From assembly GCA_964017185.1 (NCBI GenBank), contig OZ024873.1, positions 47,788,760 to 47,852,759 of the forward strand: a DNA stretch of 64,000 nt. The letters run 5' to 3'. The first letter of the stretch is position 1, and every line of letters starts with the position of its first letter. Positions 54,645 to 64,000 of the stretch are shown here, in pieces. Below the pieces are notes generated by a model. The model made no database searches. It saw nothing but the letters and a program-made list of their open reading frames with translations, and was not told the DNA's origin. This stretch comes from Rugalucina vietnamica. Taxonomy: Eukaryota; Mollusca; Bivalvia; Lucinida; Lucinidae. Made by a program: the position numbers and the translations under genes.

Positions 54645-55463
54645 TTGCGCCTATGGCGCTGCGAGTAAGGTCTCGCTCGGACTAGGCAATAATTTTCGTC
54701 CAGTTCAATTTAAAATGTCATAGACTCTTCGTCTTCATACTGCTGTTTAAGGTCTTTTGATATAGACCATTTGTGATTTTTTTTATAGAATCGTTTCAAT
54801 TTCTTGTGCTTCCTATCTTTTATATTATAAAATGTTGTCTATAATGTAAATGTTGTACTAGTTTCTGTCAAATTAATGTATTAGAGAGCTACATTAGCTT
54901 GTAATTTTCAAACCAAAATCTCGAATTTTTTCAATTGCTTATATTTAAGACTGAATATTATCCTTAAAATACTCTTCATTCACGCTTCAATATTTAAACA
55001 CTTTTACGCTGTTCATGAAAATACATGCCTTTTAATATTTTATTCTTAAATTAATTGCTGTCTTTGAATTTTACGTGAAAGACTCCACTGTACTGTTAAT
55101 AACTTTTAACTTAATCAACTTACATTTCAAGTAATTCAACTACATTTTCCATTGACTAACGGTAAGCCATGGCATCTGAAAATTGTCACTCGTTGCAGTT
55201 TTACCACCAGTGCCAATATTAGTTACTGAGTTGCTTAGAGAATTTTCAGACCAAATGACTTACTTTTGATCATAATATGCGTTCAGAGTTGTTAATAAAA
55301 TTATAATTAATTCGTTTGTTTTTACCCTGTAACCGACGTGCATACTTATGCTGATGCAAAATCAATGCCTAACTGGCCCTTGTTTGTTGATCTTTGCACG
55401 ATTTGTTCGCTAGAAATTAATTCTAAGAAAAATGTTGATTTGAAGTTGACTGAATTATTCCCC
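54645..55463. other. AT-rich intergenic sequence
   Basis: No gene or repeat supported. Confidence 0.45.
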
Positions 55464-55742
55464 CATAACTAAAACATGCCCATGCAATATACAGAGATTT
55501 TTTGTGCTTTAAAAATTGGAAATTTTCAGTTGAAAAATTTTGATATTTTTCTTATTTTTGCTCAAAACATAGATTTTGGGTACACGTTAGAACCGCCTCG
55601 CCGAGGCGGTTCTAACGAGTACCCACAATCTATGTTTTGGATCAAAAATAAGAAAAATAGGTATACCCCTGTATACCCCAGTTTTGCTATATAAAAGTGG
55701 GGTTCAAGGGGGTATACATTACACGGACATGTTTTCATGATG
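55464..55742 (-). mobile_element. Family A element, near-consensus, inverted
   Basis: CATAACTAAAACATGCCC to CATGTTTTCATGATG, with a perfect centre CCGCCTCGCCGAGGCGG. Overlapping ORFs on both strands come from the palindrome. Confidence 0.86.
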
Positions 55743-55777
55743 CCCATGACAGCGTATATAACAAGTCAATGAATATT

Positions 55778-56013
55778 TGAGCCGCTTCGTGGGAAAACCA
55801 ACAATGTGGTTTCCGAACAGGTCCGACACAAACCGGACTGTACAGTCACAGAAAAGAGCTAGAAGCTTGAAATTTCGGATTTAAGTAGAAGAGGAATTGT
55901 ACTATCCGAGTAGCGAAAACAAAGGCGCTGATCAGCTTCGCGGTTACCGCGAAGCTGATCTGCGTCTTTGTTTTCGCCTATGCAGATTGTTGGTTTTCCC
56001 ACGAGGCGGCTCA
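55778..56013 (+). mobile_element. Family B element, full length (236 bp)
   Basis: TGAGCCGCTTCGTGGGAAAA to TTTTCCCACGAGGCGGCTCA, with TT on both flanks and the common core. It is only 35 bp from the end of a family A copy. Confidence 0.92.
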
Positions 56014-56985
56014 TTTGCTTCAAAAATGGTTTGGACAATGGTTCTAGCTTCTTGAACTAAAAAACCAAGCAAATTAGGCATTAGATTTTGAATTTCAGAG
56101 TAGCCACATAGGTATTGCAGTTTGCTTCAGCATGAACAATTGGTTAAAAATTTCCTAATTTTGTTTGATTGAGAACATTATGAAATTGTTGTTTTTTGTC
56201 TAAATTTTCTGGTAAGCCACATTTTGTCTTTAAATGTGCTGCTTGTTAAAATATTCAACTCCGTGCAACGCTAAAGTCCGTACACTATGGAAGCATTTTT
56301 CCTGTGTACTAATAGCTCCGCAATATATCGACAATACCTATAAATGGAAGAACTGAAACTGTTCTCACTCAAACGAACATAGTTATAATAGTATTTTGTG
56401 CATTTTTGCAGTGAGTTTAATTGGTTTGCACTGTCTAGTAGATAGTGGTTTTTCGTATGCAATAAAATTGAGAATTGTAAACTATGACTTTCTTATTTTC
56501 GACTTACCAATTAACCATTTCCTTTATGATTTTAAAACTTTATACTGATGGTGAATACAAACACAGCTTATATCAAATGCCTGTGCAGCGGCTAAATTAA
56601 AGTTTATACATGTAATACAGATAGTCATGCCCAGTAGGTAGTAACATAGTTCCGTCGTATGCAAGCGGACCCGAGATTGACCCTTGCATGCCCGCACATT
56701 GTTTTCGTTTTTTAAAAAAAATACCCTATTCAAGATAATGAAACTGGTTAAAGCACATGTCCCATCTAGACCAACTCAAGTATGAAAGTCTAAATATCTA
56801 TGAAGTAACATGTAAGTAATAAACGGGAACCGGAGTAAATAGAGAAGATTTCTCCCCCAAAAGCACCAAAGTGGGAGATAACCGAAATAACAAATAAGTA
56901 CTAACCAAAAGAGAATCGTGAATCGATTATCTAAGTGAGTAGCTCTTTCTCAAAAGGTGATCATTGAGGTACCCAAGCTTAACTG
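56014..56985. other. Intergenic sequence with an old family D-like block
   Basis: At about 56860..56985, ACCAAAGTGGGAGATAACCG and GTGAGTAGCTCTTTCTCAAA resemble decayed family D, as does 59790..59920. No gene supported. Confidence 0.4.
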
Positions 56986-57126
56986 ATGGCGACATATACT
57001 CGCACAACAGTGAAATCGCTCTGTCGATATAAATCACTCTTCCCGGGTCTAAAGCAGCATCCGAAGAAGCCAGAGAGGTTCGCAATTGTCCTCTTTGTCG
57101 GGGTCGGAACTTATTTTATATTTTAG
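56986..57126 (+). CDS. Small ORF with a C-terminal hydrophobic segment
   Basis: 46 residues. A basic N-terminal part with KQHPKKPERF precedes a hydrophobic end, AIVLFVGVGTYFIF, so the product would look like a small tail-anchored or mitochondrial inner-membrane peptide. CpG and GC content are higher than in the flanks. It directly follows a family D-like block, so it may be part of a repeat. No homologue recognised. Confidence 0.2.
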   Translation: MATYTRTTVKSLCRYKSLFPGLKQHPKKPERFAIVLFVGVGTYFIF

Positions 57127-57467
57127 TTGTTGTTTCCCAAGGTTATTAGCTCTTTCCCTGCAAGCAAAATACTGGTATGGGCGTTATATCCAACTTGGCG
57201 ACCACTATAACACATTTTACTGCCCAATTTTTGCACCATGGACATTTTTCGATGGGACGGCACATCTGACCTACCAGAACGCTTTGTTTGATTTACCAGG
57301 ATGTACTGATTTCATATGAGACGTCGGCCTAGAACGGACATTTCGAAAAGAACAGTTCGTACTTGTGATCAATGCTTAAATCAATTTTCTTAATGGACCT
57401 GTCTTTCAATGGTATCATAGTAACGTTTGGTGCTCTGAATTAAAAAAAATGTAGAAAGACCAGAAAT

Positions 57468-57735
57468 CATCAGGAAAACGTGTCTGTGCAATGCATACCC
57501 TCTATATGTTGGAATTCGGGTATACAGAGGTATACAATTTTCTTATTTTTGATCCAAAACATAGATTGTGGGTACACGTTAGAACCGGCTCGCCGAGGCG
57601 GTTCTAACGTGTACCCCCTATCAATATTTTGAGGATAAATAAAAAACAAAAATATAAAATTTTTATCAAATGAAATTTTCAAGTTTTACAGCTGAAAAAA
57701 GTCTCTGTATATTGTATGGGCAAATTTTCTTAATG
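57468..57735 (+). mobile_element. Family A element
   Basis: CATCAGGAAAACGTGTCTG to GGGCAAATTTTCTTAATG. The centre AACCGGCTCGCCGAGGCGG has one mismatch. Confidence 0.82.
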
Positions 57736-58665
57736 TTGAAATCCCAACCCAGAGACCAGACGGGTAAGAAATGACAATGCAAGACACAATATAAATGTGA
57801 ACAACACACACGAAGAGCAAGATTACTAGCTCTTTCCCAGCAAGGTAGTCATTCGGCTGCCATCAACCAAAACAAAGGTGGTGAGTACAGGAGAGGCAGT
57901 CAGAATAAACAGGCGAAGATAAACCACATCAGAACGTTTCAGATCTCTTAAAAATACATTTATACATGTCTATTGAGGGTCATTCGCTAATCAATGGTAT
58001 GGGACAAGACACTAGAAAACCTGGTAAGGTCAAAAACGGGAAAATATCATTATTGATTTTAGATGGAGGCAGTGTTATTGCACAGATTATCAGGGACTAA
58101 AAAACAATAAACAACTGGTACTGCAGGTATTATCCTTTAGGGGCTTTTTATTAACCACTGCAGAGATGAGATAATCACCACATCATGACAGTCATTTTGA
58201 TCTCTGGACCATATTGCACAAGCAGAGGTCATAAATCGAATAAACAGTGGTACCACTATTTCCTTCAGAAGCTCTTCCTTTAAATGTTTCTAAAATGTAA
58301 CATATAAGAAAATGTTATATAGATATCAAAGAAATTGTAAGAACTCGTGTCATTCTAGGTAATCTATTCTCGCAGACACTGTTTTGATATATTCTTGACA
58401 CATCTTATTAGAAAGTAATTTGTCAGAGTTTGAAATCAGCCGATTAAACTATTGGGACCAGTTTTCTAGACTCAATAAGTATTAAACAGATTGTTTCATT
58501 TGAAAATGTCTGGCTTTCACAAAACCCAGAGCCAGCGAATGCAAAAATGCTACTTGTAGTATGAGACTGGTCAAAACTGATTTGAAACACGATCATGCGT
58601 CTGTAAGCCGCGACCCCGGCACAGTCGATGGCTCATAGCTTTGTTCTTGTATCTCTCCGGTGTCC
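57736..58665. other. Intergenic sequence
   Basis: A family D-like block is at 57795..57890. No gene supported. A CpG-containing stretch at 58590..58660 (GTAAGCCGCGACCCCGGCAC) precedes the small ORF that follows. Confidence 0.4.
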
Positions 58666-58839
58666 ATGAATATCGAGGTCCGTAAACACCTCAGGATTAG
58701 TAGGAATCACCGTAATTTGCATGATGGCCCATGGTACATTTCTATTGGTTGGGTCTGTCCTTCTGAAAAATTGTCTATAACAGTTAAGAACGGAGAACAA
58801 ATGTCTCTCTTTGAAGCTTTAGGCGAAGACATCATTTGA
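58666..58839 (+). CDS. Small ORF or exon-like fragment
   Basis: 57 residues from ATG, with protein-like composition (DGPWYISIGWVCPSEKL, SLFEALGEDII) and a GC/CpG level above background. An in-frame stop lies 30 nt upstream. No domain recognised. A longer minus-strand ORF (58707..58997) overlaps. It could be a relic of a retroelement or gene. Confidence 0.2.
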   Translation: MNIEVRKHLRISRNHRNLHDGPWYISIGWVCPSEKLSITVKNGEQMSLFEALGEDII

Positions 58840-59009
58840 AATAATAGAATATCATTACAAAGAAGTTGAAAGAACGCACTTTTTAAAATTGAGAAAAGAC
58901 TTTTGTCAATAAATAAATCTAAAGCAAGCCATTTTAGCACTTTCGATTTTGTCATCTTGTTCAATGAATGAGTACAGCGCATCATGAACCGTAGCATGCA
59001 ACTCGTGTT

Positions 59010-59150
59010 GACTTTAACGTCAGGAACAAACAGCGTCGGTCATATTGAAACGGAACCTCTTCTAGACTGGAGAAGCGCGGGCTCGAGTCCACAACACCTG
59101 GTGTACAAGGCGAGTGGCTTAACCATTACGAATCGGAGGCTTCAAATGCC
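59010..59150 (-). mobile_element. Old tRNA-like SINE (family S), inverted
   Basis: On the minus strand, TTAAGCCACTCGCCTTGTAC, GTTGTGGACTCGAGCCCG (B-box-like) and CTTCTCCAGTC match the copy at 31735 in the same order. Confidence 0.55.
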
Positions 59151-59235
59151 TGACGTGTTCGAAAATAGTGTAGATAAAATGCAACTGCATAGACTTTCTC
59201 CGCTAAGTCCGAACTTTCCCCGATCATGACGACCT

Positions 59236-59343
59236 CCCAGCGGGCACATGACGTCATAATGACGTCATATCAACGTCGATGCGACGTCATGACGTCGCAT
59301 CGACGTCGACCTGACGTCATTATGACGTCATGTGCCTGCTGGG
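59236..59343. mobile_element. Family E palindrome packed with TGACGTCA sites, second copy
   Basis: 108 bp from CCCAGCGGGCACATGACG to CGTCATGTGCCTGCTGGG, centred on GCGACGTCATGACGTCGC. It holds four exact TGACGTCA octamers, two in each arm. It differs from the 43779 copy by about 10 bp of extra arm sequence. Confidence 0.88.
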
Positions 59344-60434
59344 AAACTTAGCTGTTCACCATGGTATATGCAACCGCAGTCGAAAACACTAGGAGAAATA
59401 TGATTGAGTACCATCAAATTTGCACCATATCGCAGTATTGACACTGGGGCAACTTGATTTTCAAGGAAGCAGACAAAAATATTAAGCGGGTCATATATTT
59501 TCGTGTCACTCGCATATGAGGCTAGCCGTTTTATCGGCTAAGCCATATAAAACATAAGCCGAAGTTTTATTGCCCTACTAGGTATAATAAAACAGACATG
59601 GTATGTTCAAAGTTGGAAGCTTAATTCATGACCTGTCGCTTAAAGCTAGACTTTATCTGGTCTGAGAGAGACTTCTGGTTAAATTATTTAAAGATTTTCG
59701 CATTTTTTCAAAAGTTGATTCAGTCCACTGTAAGTGTTGAATCAGATTGCTTACAGAAAACTTAAACAGACCTGACCATCCCGTCCCTTAACAATTTCAA
59801 GTATTTATACTAAGAACGCAATCGGTCATCTGAGTCAACAGCTCTTTTTCGAAAGGTAAATATTCAATTACTTAACACTCATACGTAACCCGTAAACTTA
59901 ACGGTAGGTCACTGAAACTGACGCCAAGACAAGAAAGATATAGAACCACACTGAAGTACCACATCAGAACGGTCACTATAATAAATATGAACTGTGCGCT
60001 AAATCTGGTTTTCGACTTTTTTGTTATCGGTTTTCAAACTTCAACTCTTCCAAAACCGAATACCAGCAAACCTTCAAAATTAACAGTTTATGGTCAGTTA
60101 CAGCATTTAGTTTCGTTTCTTATCACGTCTGCAGATCATATACTTAATGTGAAAATATTCTAATGAAATTCCATTTCATCTCCCGGGAGACCCCGCAGCG
60201 AGCAAGTAAAAGTTTTGCTACTGGAAAATAAAATAATGTTGAGTCCAGCATTCATCGAAAAATAACATTTGCAGTCTAGCAAAAATGTAAATTTTGGAAC
60301 CTTAACCCTTTAATAAACAGAGACGCAAGCCTTTTTGGCCAAGTTCGAATGTTTATTTTTCATTCGATCTGTCTGCATCAGTACAAGAGAGCTGAAAATT
60401 ATGCCATGTTAGAAATAAAAGCCAAACCTGCATT
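59344..60434. other. Intergenic sequence
   Basis: A decayed family D-like block is at about 59790..59920. No gene supported. Confidence 0.4.
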
Positions 60435-60659
60435 TGAGCCGCCTCAACAATCTGCATAGGCGAAAACAAAGACACAGATCAGCTTCGCGGTAACCGCGAA
60501 GCTGATCAGCGCCTTTGTTTTCGCTATACGGATACTACACTTCCTCTTCTCCTTAAATCCGAAATTTCAAGCTTCTAGCTCTTTTCTGTGCTTGTACAGG
60601 CCGGTTTGTGTCGGACCTGTTTGGAAACCACATTGTTGGTTTTCCCACGAGACGGCTCA
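60435..60659 (-). mobile_element. Family B element, inverted, left terminus shortened (225 bp)
   Basis: TGAGCCGCCTCAACAATCTG lacks the GTGGGAAAACC part of the terminal repeat. The right end is TTTTCCCACGAGACGGCTCA. TT flanks both sides. Common core in reverse. Confidence 0.87.
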
Positions 60660-60761
60660 TTTTTATCAAAAGAGCATCGTAGAAAGACTTTTCGCCCCGA
60701 TTTCCACTTTGCATTGGTCGATGCTTTCACCATCTACAGTCTTGACCTACTGAAGAATGAG

Positions 60762-61118
60762 CATCAGGAAAACATGTCCGTGTAATGTTTACCCCATTGA
60801 ACCCCACTTTTATATACGTTTTAAACTGGGGTATGCAGAGGTATACCAATTTTTCTCATTTTTGCTCCAAAACATAGATTGTGGGTACTCGTTAGAACCG
60901 CCTCGGCGAGGCGGTTCTAACGTGTACCCAGAATCTATGTTTTGACATAGATTGTGGGTACTCGTTAGAACCGCCTCGGCGAGGCGGTTCTAACGTGTAC
61001 CCAGAATCTATGTTTTGAGCAAAAATATGAAAAATATCAAAATTTTTCAGCTGAAAATTTTTATTTTTTAAAGCTAAAATGATATCTGTTTATTGCATGG
61101 GCAAGTTTTGGCGTAATG
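60762..61118 (+). mobile_element. Family A element with duplicated central palindrome
   Basis: CATCAGGAAAACATGTCC to AAGTTTTGGCGTAATG. The core from ACATAGATTGTGGGTACTCG through the perfect palindrome to CAGAATCTATGTTTTG occurs twice in tandem, with both copies sharing the same unusual CCCAGAATC variant, so this is a recent local duplication. Confidence 0.88.
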
Positions 61119-61515
61119 GTGATCAGGAATGCAAGATTAGGCAGGGGTACGAAAAGTACCATAATTCTATTAATAGGGCAGCTCAAGATGGGACAATACC
61201 AACGAGTGCATTTTGGTGAAAGTTGCTTTTCACATCACTATTATCGTATTTAAAAACAACAACCTTTGTAACAAGATATTTTTAATGAGAGGTACTAGAA
61301 ACTAACGTTTTTGGCCCGTGAAATCGATTTAAGGCAGTAGTTTCTGTACTGACCGTTCCTAGGCGGTTTGGCTGTGAATTATCTTTTTTTTTTTTAATTA
61401 AACAAATCAACTTCTAGAGGGCATAAATCGATTTGATAGCGCCCCTAACCATAATATGGGAAGAAAAAAAAATAAGTTTCAAGTTCTTCTCAGTATAGGT
61501 TTGCTAAGCGGGACC
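61119..61515. other. Intergenic sequence
   Basis: No gene or repeat supported. Confidence 0.4.
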
Positions 61516-61661
61516 CACGGCGAGGCGGTTCTAACGTGTACCCACAATCTATGTTTGGAGCAAAAATAAGAAATATAGGTATAGCCAGGGCTGCATACCC
61601 CAGATTTGCTATATAAAAGTGGGGTTCAAGGGGGTATACATTACACGGACATGTTTTCGAG
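61516..61661 (-). mobile_element. Family A element, half copy
   Basis: Begins at the palindrome centre (CGGCGAGGCGGTTCTAAC) and continues through ACCCACAATCTATGTTT and TATACATTACACGGACATG to GTTTTCGAGAT. It matches the half that starts with the CATCAGG end, reversed. Confidence 0.75.
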
Positions 61662-61789
61662 ATAAGTATATATACGTATATCATGGCTGAGTAGGACGAT
61701 GCTGATACTACTGACAATACACCTTCTTTCAGGAATACAGGAAACTGCTAATTTCAAAATCACCCTTTTCTGAAAAATAAAAAAGGTAC

Positions 61790-62216
61790 AAGTAGGCAAT
61801 GATCAGGAAACGATCAGGAAACGGAGCAATCGGAAAGAAATTCCCACTCCAAAAACCGGGGTGGGAAAAACTAAATTGACAGTTAGATTCTTATACTAAG
61901 ACAACATATCATAAACCGAATGAGCAGTATTTCCCAATAGGCGGCCACTCGGTTTCCAGAACTTAACTTAGTTATGAATATGAAAACGTACATAAGGTTC
62001 AAACAGCACAAAAATTCTACTCCAAAACAGAAAACAGTACCACAACATAAGTAACGCCTTGGAACGATCCGCAATATAAAATTACTGTGGGGCTTAAACC
62101 GTTTTACAGGGCTCTAACCTCAACCTAATCTTCCGCAATGGTTCTAAACATTTAGTTAGTTGTTCGGTCCTCGTGGTGAATCTCTAACTAGTCAATGAAT
62201 CATAAAGGACAAACAT
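61790..62216 (+). mobile_element. Family D repeat, long copy
   Basis: Shares GGCAATGATCAGGAAACG-type start, CCCACTCCAAAAACCGGGGT, AACTAAATTGACAGTTAG, TTTCCCAATAGGCGGCCACT and CTCTAACTAGTCAATGAAT with the 63089 copy in the same order over about 430 bp. No ORF of note and no terminal inverted repeat seen. It could be a SINE-like or LTR-derived repeat. Confidence 0.75.
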
Positions 62217-63088
62217 GAAATTCACCCAAAATGACATTGTCATCCTTTTTCAGTCCACAAGTCTTAAAAAGTTGCAAAAATGTTGAAAGTCGGTAACTAG
62301 TACTAGTACAACTCATATGCTTGTACAATTATCTTGTATAGATGTTTTGCCATTATACAAGGGAGGTGATCCAAAAACCTTAAAAATCTGTGGAACAATT
62401 TCAAGAGTTTCCGCCTTGGTTGTGTTCGACGTATACTTCACAATTTTGCTTCTGTTTTTGTCCATTTACTGAAAATATTTAATTTCGATTTTTGTTTTCG
62501 GAAAAATAGTTACGTGATTACATCTGCAAAATGGAAAAAGTCCTTTTCAAAATTATTTTGCCATTAAATGTTTATTTGTGGACCGATTTTCAAAAATGCT
62601 TGCCGTTTGGAATATAAGAGGGCGCCATACTTATATTTTTCTTGGGAGTTTTCAGAAAAAAGTGTGATTTTGAAAAAGGCAACTTGCGAAAGATGATGTA
62701 AGGACAGTAGGCTTCTTGAATAACCACAATTTGCATTCAGGTCTAAATCTTAAGTTTTACTATATATATTTTTGACACTTTCCCCAAATTATGGCTGCTT
62801 TGCAATGCGTGGTTTTTATTCGTCAATTTCGATAAAATGGCAAGCTGGTCATCTTGATTAGCCAGGAAACAAACTCTAAGACAAAGAATATGTAATTGCC
62901 TTCAAATGACAGATTTCAAACTTGTACAATATATCACACAGACAATAACTTGTCAAAATTAGACGAAACCTGTCACCAAATGACCAGAATAGAAAATGAC
63001 CAATGGCCTTAATTCACAAGCGTAAAACTTGGTCAAATGAATAAAATCCGACATTTATACTGATTGTGGCGTTTTGTCACAGCAAAGG
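62217..63088. other. Intergenic sequence
   Basis: No gene supported. A GGGAGGTGATC word is at 62360. Confidence 0.45.
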
Positions 63089-63525
63089 TAAAAGTATGCA
63101 ATGAGCAGGAAAGTATGCAATGATCAGGAAAGGGAGCAATTAGAAAGAAATTCTCACACCAAAAACCGAGGAGGGAAAAACTAAATTGACAATTAGGTAC
63201 TTATATTAAGAAAACATTTCGTAAGCCGTGTGAGCAGTGAGCAGCTATTTCCCAATAGGCGGTCACTCAGTTACCTGAACTAGTAAAGGTGCAAACAACA
63301 CAGAAAATCAACATCAAAACAACAATTAGAACCACAACAGAAGTATCGCCTTGTAACGATCAGTAATGATAAAATCACTGGGGGTTGGTGGTGGTGCTTA
63401 AACCGGCTTTAGTAGTAAGGCGCTTGACCTCAACTTCAGCTTCTGCTGTGGTTCACAACATTTAGTTAGTTGTTCGGTCCTCGTGGTGAATCTCTAACTA
63501 GTCAATGAATAATCAAGGACAAACA
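63089..63525 (+). mobile_element. Family D repeat, long copy
   Basis: Parallel to 61790 with the same block order, ending GTCGGTCCTCGTGGTGAAT-type sequence and CTCTAACTAGTCAATGAAT. Its start carries a doubled AAGTATGCAATGAGCAGGAA / AAGTATGCAATGATCAGGAA unit. Confidence 0.75.
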
Positions 63526-64000
63526 AATAAATTTATGAATCAAAAATGAGGACTCACAGATACAATAAGCTGACCAGCGATGGAGATCCCTGGGCGCCAA
63601 ACAACACCTCTGAAAATCTGGAGCAAAAGAAAAACACAAGTTGAACCCCGGTGAGACAAGCAACAGACGAGAAGCTCCGGTCCCAACCACTTAAAATGAT
63701 TAGCTGTAAGTCGGGGCCATCATATAGTCTGACACCTGACTCACTGGCGTAGTTTTGGTGCGATTTTAAAGCACTGATAGAACATTTTCAGAATTCTGCT
63801 GTTCATTTAACCATCACTCTTTTCCTCAGCTACCTTAGTCGCATCAGTCTAATCTACACATGTATACATGTGCGTGTGCATGTAATATAAAGAACCGCAG
63901 CAGAACTTCCACACTGGACGTACAGTAGTAAAGGTCAGTAATAAAGGCTGAGGCCTATTCCACTTCGCAGATTTTAACAAAATACAATGTATTTTTTTTT
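63526..64000. other. Intergenic sequence to the window end
   Basis: No gene supported. The 62-residue minus-strand ORF at 63502..63690 overlaps the repeat end and has no domain I recognise. ACATGTATACATGTGCGTGTG at about 63857 is a short alternating purine-pyrimidine tract. Confidence 0.4.

Noticed and set aside
8456-60520. Family B hairpins considered as miRNA genes or as rho-independent terminators
   Set aside because: They sit at the centre of a dispersed element with terminal repeats and target duplications. Bacterial terminators do not apply here, and the repeats are too numerous for individual miRNA calls.

Overview
This is a eukaryotic, AT-rich, gene-poor nuclear window, most likely from a lophotrochozoan and probably a bivalve mollusc. 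I infer that from the density of short palindromic MITE-like elements, tRNA-derived SINEs, frequent ACATGTA/TACATGTA words, GGGAGATAA-type words, and the protein style of the one large gene. No species can be named from sequence alone. There are no bacterial operons, CRISPR arrays, rRNA genes or free-standing tRNA genes.

The one confident gene lies at 18010..22209. It is a 1399-residue protein with 13 C2H2 zinc fingers, encoded in a single large coding exon behind a 3' splice site at 17912. Six of its first seven fingers share an unusual consensus (C-x2-C-x-K-E-[FL]-C-[NS]-K-Y-[FY]-L...H-G-I) and sit about 90-200 residues apart. The N-terminus carries an SRRKQSKP motif like the NuRD/RBBP4-recruiting end of SALL, FOG and BCL11 proteins, and several PxDL/PxNL motifs resemble CtBP-binding sites. 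I read it as a transcriptional co-repressor. Weaker candidates are a two-exon, 85-residue ORF at 43969..44816 beginning 22 bp after an RFX X-box, a possible first exon and promoter near 3770..3875, and three short ORFs (51454, 56986, 58666).

Most of the rest is mobile-element debris in several families. Family A is about 280 bp, with CATYASGAAAAC-like ends and a central palindrome around GAACCGCCTCGGCGAGG (about 20 copies). Family B is about 236 bp, with TGAGCC...GGCTCA ends, 2-bp target duplications and a covarying central hairpin (about 22 good and 8 decayed copies). Family C is a tRNA-Leu/Ser-like SINE at 2716 and 31305. Family S is an older tRNA-like SINE (four copies). Family D is a roughly 430-bp repeat (61790, 63089 and inverted pieces). 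Family E is a roughly 100-bp palindrome packed with TGACGTCA (43779, 59236). Family G is a CAGAATAGCCCC palindrome element (35640, 37640, 39705). Single elements include a 1.2-kb element with ACGCGT-rich ends (51968), an element with perfect 36-bp terminal repeats (35100), one with perfect 19-bp inverted repeats (31918), a 200-bp foldback (27309) and several nested insertions.

Layout: 0-3.7 kb family A and a SINE; 3.8 kb promoter candidate; 4-6.3 kb AT-rich with homopolymers; 6.4-17.6 kb A and B elements; 17.9-22.2 kb zinc-finger gene; 22.2-24.2 kb its element-poor 3' flank; 24.2-43.7 kb dense A, B, C, D, G and S elements; 43.8-44.8 kb possible small gene; 45-64 kb more elements, a 61-bp minisatellite and microsatellites. 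Many short ORFs in the window are only translations of the element palindromes.
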